Origin: Bacteroidales bacterium
GTDB taxonomy: Bacteria > Bacteroidota > Bacteroidia > Bacteroidales > Marinilabiliaceae
NCBI GenBank assembly: GCA_024401295.1
Contig: JAKSLG010000004.1
Location: 62,001 to 126,000, forward strand
DNA: 64,000 nt
Direction: 5' to 3'
Positions 60,314-64,000 of the stretch are shown here, piece by piece; position 1 is the first letter of the stretch; the number at the start of each line of letters is the position of its first letter. Below the pieces are notes generated by a model that was given only the letters and a program-made list of their open reading frames with translations, searched no databases and was not told the origin of the DNA. A program made the position numbers and the translations under genes.

Positions 60314-62191
60314 TTAGAGCTTCTTTGCACAAATCTTGCCGTTATCGATGTAGTAGATAACATTTGCGTTTGTGTCAATCTCGTAGATGACAGCAGGATC
60401 CTTGCTGAATTCAACTTCGCGCAATTCCTTACCTGTATTCTTGTCAACTACGGCAATTGCAACTTTACCGCCCTTTTCGCTAGTGAAGAAAAGGGCATTG
60501 TTCTCGCCGCTTCTCACACCCTTCTTCAACTTGTTGTTAGCTTTCAACTGTCTTGCAAGTTCAATGCTGTTGTCAGATGCTACGCGGTTTGCTTTAGCTT
60601 GATCAACATCGCAGAATACACCTGCAACATCATTGCCGTTACCATCAACAAAAGTAGTTGAACCAATAGCCTTGCCTGCTGCATAAAGATTGAGTGCAAC
60701 GTTGAGCGCACGACCTGTCTTCACTTGTGGATATACCTTCTGAGCAGCAATAGTCTTGTCATTGTTAACCATGACATATTCCTTCAAACCATAGATGAAG
60801 TATCCGTTTTCACCAACATTATAACCAACAATCTCCTTTGGAGAGTCGATTTTTGCTTCTGCTGGTTTTGGGCTCTTTGCATCATTGTCAGGATCTATCA
60901 CATAGATCTTCTTGCCAGATACAATAACAATCTTGTTGTGGTTTTCGTCGAATGCAACTCTGTCTTTATCAGAGAGAGAGAAAGACCACTTTTTCTTGTT
61001 GTCTGCATTGTTGTAAACTGCAAGTTTCGAATTGGAAAGTGCAATCCAGCTATTTGCATATTCCTTGATGTAGAGTGACTTAATGTCCTCTTCGTCGATT
61101 CCGTCCATTTCGACAGGCTTCTTCCAGACCTTTTCGCCAGTTGAAGTGTTTACGAGCATAATCTTATTGCCATAATAAGCCTTGATGCCTTCTGCTGTCA
61201 GTTCAATCTCACGAATGTCTTCCTTGAATGGCTTTTTCCAGAGCTTGTCTGCTGTCTTGATGTCATAGAGCATTACGCTTTCGTCGCATGCCAATGCTAC
61301 CTGGTCATTGCTGACAATAGCGTAGTCTACGAAATCACCACCTAGTTCGAGCTGCTTTGCCCATACGTTCTTACCTGTCTGAGCATCAATGCACATTACA
61401 TTCTCGGAGAATGATTTTGACGACAAACCGCCAGCTCTTTCAACAACAAGAATGTATTTGTTGTCACTGCTGTTGATAATCATGCCAGGCTTGCATTCAT
61501 TCTTCCATTTCACGCTGCCGTTCTTGACATCGATAAGATAGAGGTCGTTTGCATGAGCATACACGATGTCGCCTGTGCTGCAGAGACGTGGAGCCATGCG
61601 CTTGATTTCAAATGTAAGACCCTGCGAAGCGAAGATAGCCTTAGCTACATTCTTGCCGTTTGATGCCTCGGCAATTGTTGAAGACCAGATAACCTTGTTG
61701 GCTGCGATATCAACGCAATGGAGAACAACCGATGTTTCAGTCTGAACCTTGACAAGGATGATGTTGAGCGAAGGAATGATGTCGTAGTTCTCAAGTTTCT
61801 TGAACTCTGAACCCTCATTGCCAATGATGACCTGACCTGTAGTCACATCTATCACCATGTCATTAACACGAGCGAAATGTGTGTCGTCAAGTTCCTGATA
61901 GTCCAAATCAATGAAACCACTTGCAACATTGTTCTTCTGACCTGCCAATTTCGAAGCGACAGAAACGGCCTTCAAAGCTGCATTTCTCTTTGAGATGTCA
62001 ATGCTCCACAATTCCTTGTGGCCTTCGGCATCGAGACCATAATACTTCTGTGATGTTTCCAAAATAGGAGTTTGAGTGTAGGTATTGAAGAAGATAGACT
62101 TTGCATCTCCCTCAAAGTTAACACTCCAGTCTTGAGCATTTGCGCTTGCTGCAAACGCTACAGCTGCTACGGCAGCAAATCTGAAATTCAT
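60314..62191 (-). CDS. Secreted PQQ-type beta-propeller protein
   Basis: A 625-residue protein with a signal peptide (cleavage after ANAQ near residue 20). The rest is a series of PQQ/quinoprotein-like propeller blades with repeated endings of the type YDIKTADKLWKKPF, VNTSTGEKVWKKPV, IDAQTGKNVWAKQL, IDVKNGSVKWKNE. No PQQ-dependent dehydrogenase catalytic motif is visible. It resembles BamB-like or structural propellers of the periplasm, but it lacks a lipobox. It may organise protein partners; the function is unknown. Confidence 0.82.
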   Translation of the reverse strand: MNFRFAAVAAVAFAASANAQDWSVNFEGDAKSIFFNTYTQTPILETSQKYYGLDAEGHKELWSIDISKRNAALKAVSVASKLAGQKNNVASGFIDLDYQELDDTHFARVNDMVIDVTTGQVIIGNEGSEFKKLENYDIIPSLNIILVKVQTETSVVLHCVDIAANKVIWSSTIAEASNGKNVAKAIFASQGLTFEIKRMAPRLCSTGDIVYAHANDLYLIDVKNGSVKWKNECKPGMIINSSDNKYILVVERAGGLSSKSFSENVMCIDAQTGKNVWAKQLELGGDFVDYAIVSNDQVALACDESVMLYDIKTADKLWKKPFKEDIREIELTAEGIKAYYGNKIMLVNTSTGEKVWKKPVEMDGIDEEDIKSLYIKEYANSWIALSNSKLAVYNNADNKKKWSFSLSDKDRVAFDENHNKIVIVSGKKIYVIDPDNDAKSPKPAEAKIDSPKEIVGYNVGENGYFIYGLKEYVMVNNDKTIAAQKVYPQVKTGRALNVALNLYAAGKAIGSTTFVDGNGNDVAGVFCDVDQAKANRVASDNSIELARQLKANNKLKKGVRSGENNALFFTSEKGGKVAIAVVDKNTGKELREVEFSKDPAVIYEIDTNANVIYYIDNGKICAKKL

Positions 62192-62330
62192 AAATAAGAG
62201 GTTTTTTCTGTATTGAACAGATGTTAATTAATTATTTTCAAATGACAAATATACTTTTTTTTACAATTAAGCGCGTATTGTCCGCAAAAAAATCACGGTG
62301 TTTATCTTGTTATGCTTCATTGACGAATAT

Positions 62331-62366
62331 AAAAAAAGTCCACCCTTCTTATGAGGATGGACCTTT
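62331..62366 (-). terminator. Terminator of leuB
   Basis: On the minus strand an 11-bp stem with two G-U pairs (62355-62365 with 62335-62345) is followed by a U run. It lies about 25 nt after the leuB stop. Confidence 0.75.
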
Positions 62367-62389
62367 GGCTTATTGATATTTTGTTGGAA

Positions 62390-63469
62390 TTATGCCTTCT
62401 TGATGTAATCTACGATCCAAGCACCAACTTCCTTTGTACCATACTTGCCAGCACCTTCAACCTGAATTTCCGGTGTGCGGACATTAGCGTCGAGCGATGC
62501 GTCAACAGCCTTGCGAACCAATGCGCCTTCCTCTTTGAGGTCGAAATATTCGAAGAGCATTGCAACAGAAAGAATCTGTGCAAGTGGGTTTGCAATATTG
62601 AGACCCTTGCCCTGTGGCCATGAACCGTGAATTGGCTCGAACACTGGAGTTGAAGAACCTGTTGAAGCTGATGGGAGAAGACCCATTGAGCCTGTGATGA
62701 CAGAACCTTCGTCGGTAAGGATATCGCCGAAGGTGTTCTCTGTTACCATAACGTCGAAGAACTTAGGATCCTGAATCATGCGCATTGCTGCGTTGTCAAC
62801 ATACATGAAGTCTGTTGTAACGTCTGGATACTGTGGTGCCATTTCCTGAGCGATTTTTCTCCAGAGGCGTGATGAAGCGAGCACGTTTGCCTTGTCGACA
62901 ACAGTGAGGTGCTTGTTGCGCTGACGAGCATATTGGTAGCCAACCTTGAGGATGCGCTCCACTTCTGGACGGCTGTAGTAGTTTGTATCGAGTGCGTCTT
63001 CAACACCATCGGCGTTGATAGATGGTTCCTGCTTTTTGCCGAAATACATACCACCAGTGAGCTCGCGGATGCAGATGAAGTCAGCACCACGAACGATTTC
63101 GTCCTTGAGTGGCGACTTGTGGATGAGGCAGTCGAATGTTGTTACAGGACGGATATTTGCGTACAAACCAAGTTTTTTGCGCATTGCAAGAAGACCCTGC
63201 TCTGGGCGTACCTTGGCTGTTGGGTTGTTGTCGAACTTAGGATCGCCTACGCTTGCAAAGAGAACTGCATCAGCCTCTTCACAAACTTTGAAAGTCTCTT
63301 CTGGGAAAGGATCACCTACCTCATCGATTGCGTGTGCACCACAGAGAGCTTCCTTATAAGATACTTTATGACCGAATTTTTCGGCTACGGCCGACAAAAC
63401 AGCAACGCCCTGTTCCATGATTTCAGGACCGATGCCATCACCTGCTAAAACTGCAATTTTCAGTTCCAT
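62390..63469 (-). CDS. leuB: 3-isopropylmalate dehydrogenase
   Basis: A 359-residue LeuB of normal length: [16 protein letters not shown] at the start, [17 protein letters not shown] with substrate-binding arginines, [51 protein letters not shown] and a C-terminal [11 protein letters not shown]. It oxidises and decarboxylates 3-isopropylmalate with NAD in leucine synthesis. leuC and leuD are not in the window. A TAACTTTG element (63505-63512, minus) is a likely -7 site, about 35 nt upstream of the ATG. Confidence 0.95.
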   Translation of the reverse strand: MELKIAVLAGDGIGPEIMEQGVAVLSAVAEKFGHKVSYKEALCGAHAIDEVGDPFPEETFKVCEEADAVLFASVGDPKFDNNPTAKVRPEQGLLAMRKKLGLYANIRPVTTFDCLIHKSPLKDEIVRGADFICIRELTGGMYFGKKQEPSINADGVEDALDTNYYSRPEVERILKVGYQYARQRNKHLTVVDKANVLASSRLWRKIAQEMAPQYPDVTTDFMYVDNAAMRMIQDPKFFDVMVTENTFGDILTDEGSVITGSMGLLPSASTGSSTPVFEPIHGSWPQGKGLNIANPLAQILSVAMLFEYFDLKEEGALVRKAVDASLDANVRTPEIQVEGAGKYGTKEVGAWIVDYIKKA

Positions 63470-63598
63470 TGTTATATTTTTTGTTGCTTTTTATTTCTGG
63501 GGCACAAAGTTACAAAACTAAATGTGATTTTATCGATTTTTGGTCATAAATGAGATAATGCAACACACATTGCGCTCCATTCGATAAATATATTTCAC

Positions 63599-63606
63599 TA
63601 TCTTTG
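63599..63606 (+). promoter_or_regulatory. -7 element of the LytTR-type gene
   Basis: TATCTTTG matches TAnnTTTG and lies 18 nt before ATG 63625. No clear TTTG stands at the usual distance upstream. Confidence 0.4.
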
Positions 63607-63624
63607 CAGAGTAATAAAGAAAAC

Positions 63625-64000
63625 ATGGATTTTTCGACTCGCATACCACATTATCTTCAAACAAAGGAGAACACGATTAAGCTTGTTGTGTTGACGGCAA
63701 TTTTTTCGCTTGCCTTCATCAACATTTTCGAGCCTTTCAATTCGCGCGCGTGGTTGCCAGACATGAGCGATACCAAATATTTTATCCTTTCGACAATTCT
63801 TGTCCTGCTCGGAATGACTGTCGTGGCTATCAGTCGCGTGATTCTCTACAAGAAATTTGGTTCGCGCAGCCGTCGTCTGCATCTTTGGCAATATCTGTTG
63901 TGGATTGCTGCCGAGATTCTGGCTATGGCATTCACTTTCAGCATTTTCGAAATGACAGCCATCAAGGATCCACGTCCGTGGGTCTTGCTTCTGCATATTG
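63625..64000 (+). CDS. Partial membrane protein, probably N-terminus of a LytTR-family regulator
   Basis: The frame is open from ATG 63625 to the right edge (125 codons). It starts MDFSTRIPHYLQTKEN and has hydrophobic helices at about 18-35, 50-70, 88-107 and from about 118. This layout, four helices after a short cytoplasmic start with INIFEPFNS, is what I recall from Bacteroidetes membrane proteins that end in a LytTR DNA-binding domain. The DNA-binding part lies beyond the window, so this is inference. A minus-strand frame at 63598-63996 is its shadow. Confidence 0.65.
   Translation, partial: MDFSTRIPHYLQTKENTIKLVVLTAIFSLAFINIFEPFNSRAWLPDMSDTKYFILSTILVLLGMTVVAISRVILYKKFGSRSRRLHLWQYLLWIAAEILAMAFTFSIFEMTAIKDPRPWVLLLHI

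Noticed and set aside
63598-63996. 132-codon minus-strand frame at the right edge
   Set aside because: It is the shadow of the plus-strand membrane protein starting at 63625, which has a promoter-like element and proper membrane helices.

Overview
The window looks like a chromosomal segment of a member of the Bacteroidota, most likely Bacteroidales. This is inferred from a SusC/SusD pair, signal-peptide lipoproteins, a fused SecDF, a LytTR-type membrane protein, and repeated promoter-like sites of the Bacteroidetes sigma factor type (TTTG, about 19 nt, TAnnTTTG) with few Shine-Dalgarno sites. I saw no rRNA, tRNA, CRISPR array, insertion sequence or prophage. Most genes lie on the minus strand.

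Region 1 (1-19154, all minus) is the most striking part. About 20 closely spaced genes read as one transcription unit starting at a good promoter (19123-19154). In transcription order they are: a secreted YfiR-family protein, a membrane chemoreceptor, a STAS-like protein, CheY, CheA, two CheW, CheR, a histidine kinase lacking its phospho-acceptor histidine, CheD, CheB, a membrane GAF/PAS/PAS protein, two divergent CheR-like proteins (one apparently without an SAM site), a stand-alone CheB methylesterase, a membrane GAF protein, a membrane GAF/PAS/PAS/SpoIIE phosphatase, a SiaB-like kinase, a SiaC-like phospho-switch protein, and a gene running off the left edge. No flagellar, pilus or GGDEF gene is present, so the output is not visible. 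It looks like a chemosensory array combined with a Sia-type partner-switching module.

Region 2 (19159-33721) is mixed: ribF, an LRR protein with a membrane-anchored TylF-like protein, a double ABC ATPase, dnaE (plus strand, two promoter candidates and a hairpin in its leader), two envelope proteins, a fused acyl-activating/ACP/acyltransferase protein, a ketopantoate reductase and a short formate/nitrite-type channel.

Region 3 (33864-47125) holds secDF, metF, a PaaK-like ligase, a lipoprotein gene, a prolyl-tRNA editing protein, and a SusC-SusD-lipoprotein-lipoprotein nutrient uptake operon. A gene remnant (47525-47803) follows.

Region 4 (47849-55609, minus) is a ten-gene operon: a LeuA-type synthase, hotdog dehydratase and thioesterase, a ketosynthase fused to a second ketosynthase-like domain, ACP, a second ketosynthase, a chain-length-factor-like protein, a polysaccharide deacetylase, a TSCPD protein and shikimate kinase. 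It resembles the core of aryl-polyene or specialised fatty-acid loci but lacks their usual export genes.

Region 5 (55845-64000) holds a Spy/CpxP-like protein, a YejM-like inner-membrane sulfatase-fold protein, a lone TonB plug-domain protein, a sialate O-acetylesterase-like lipoprotein, a PQQ-type beta-propeller, leuB, and the start of a LytTR-type membrane regulator cut by the right edge. Most of these units end in clear hairpin-plus-U-run terminators.
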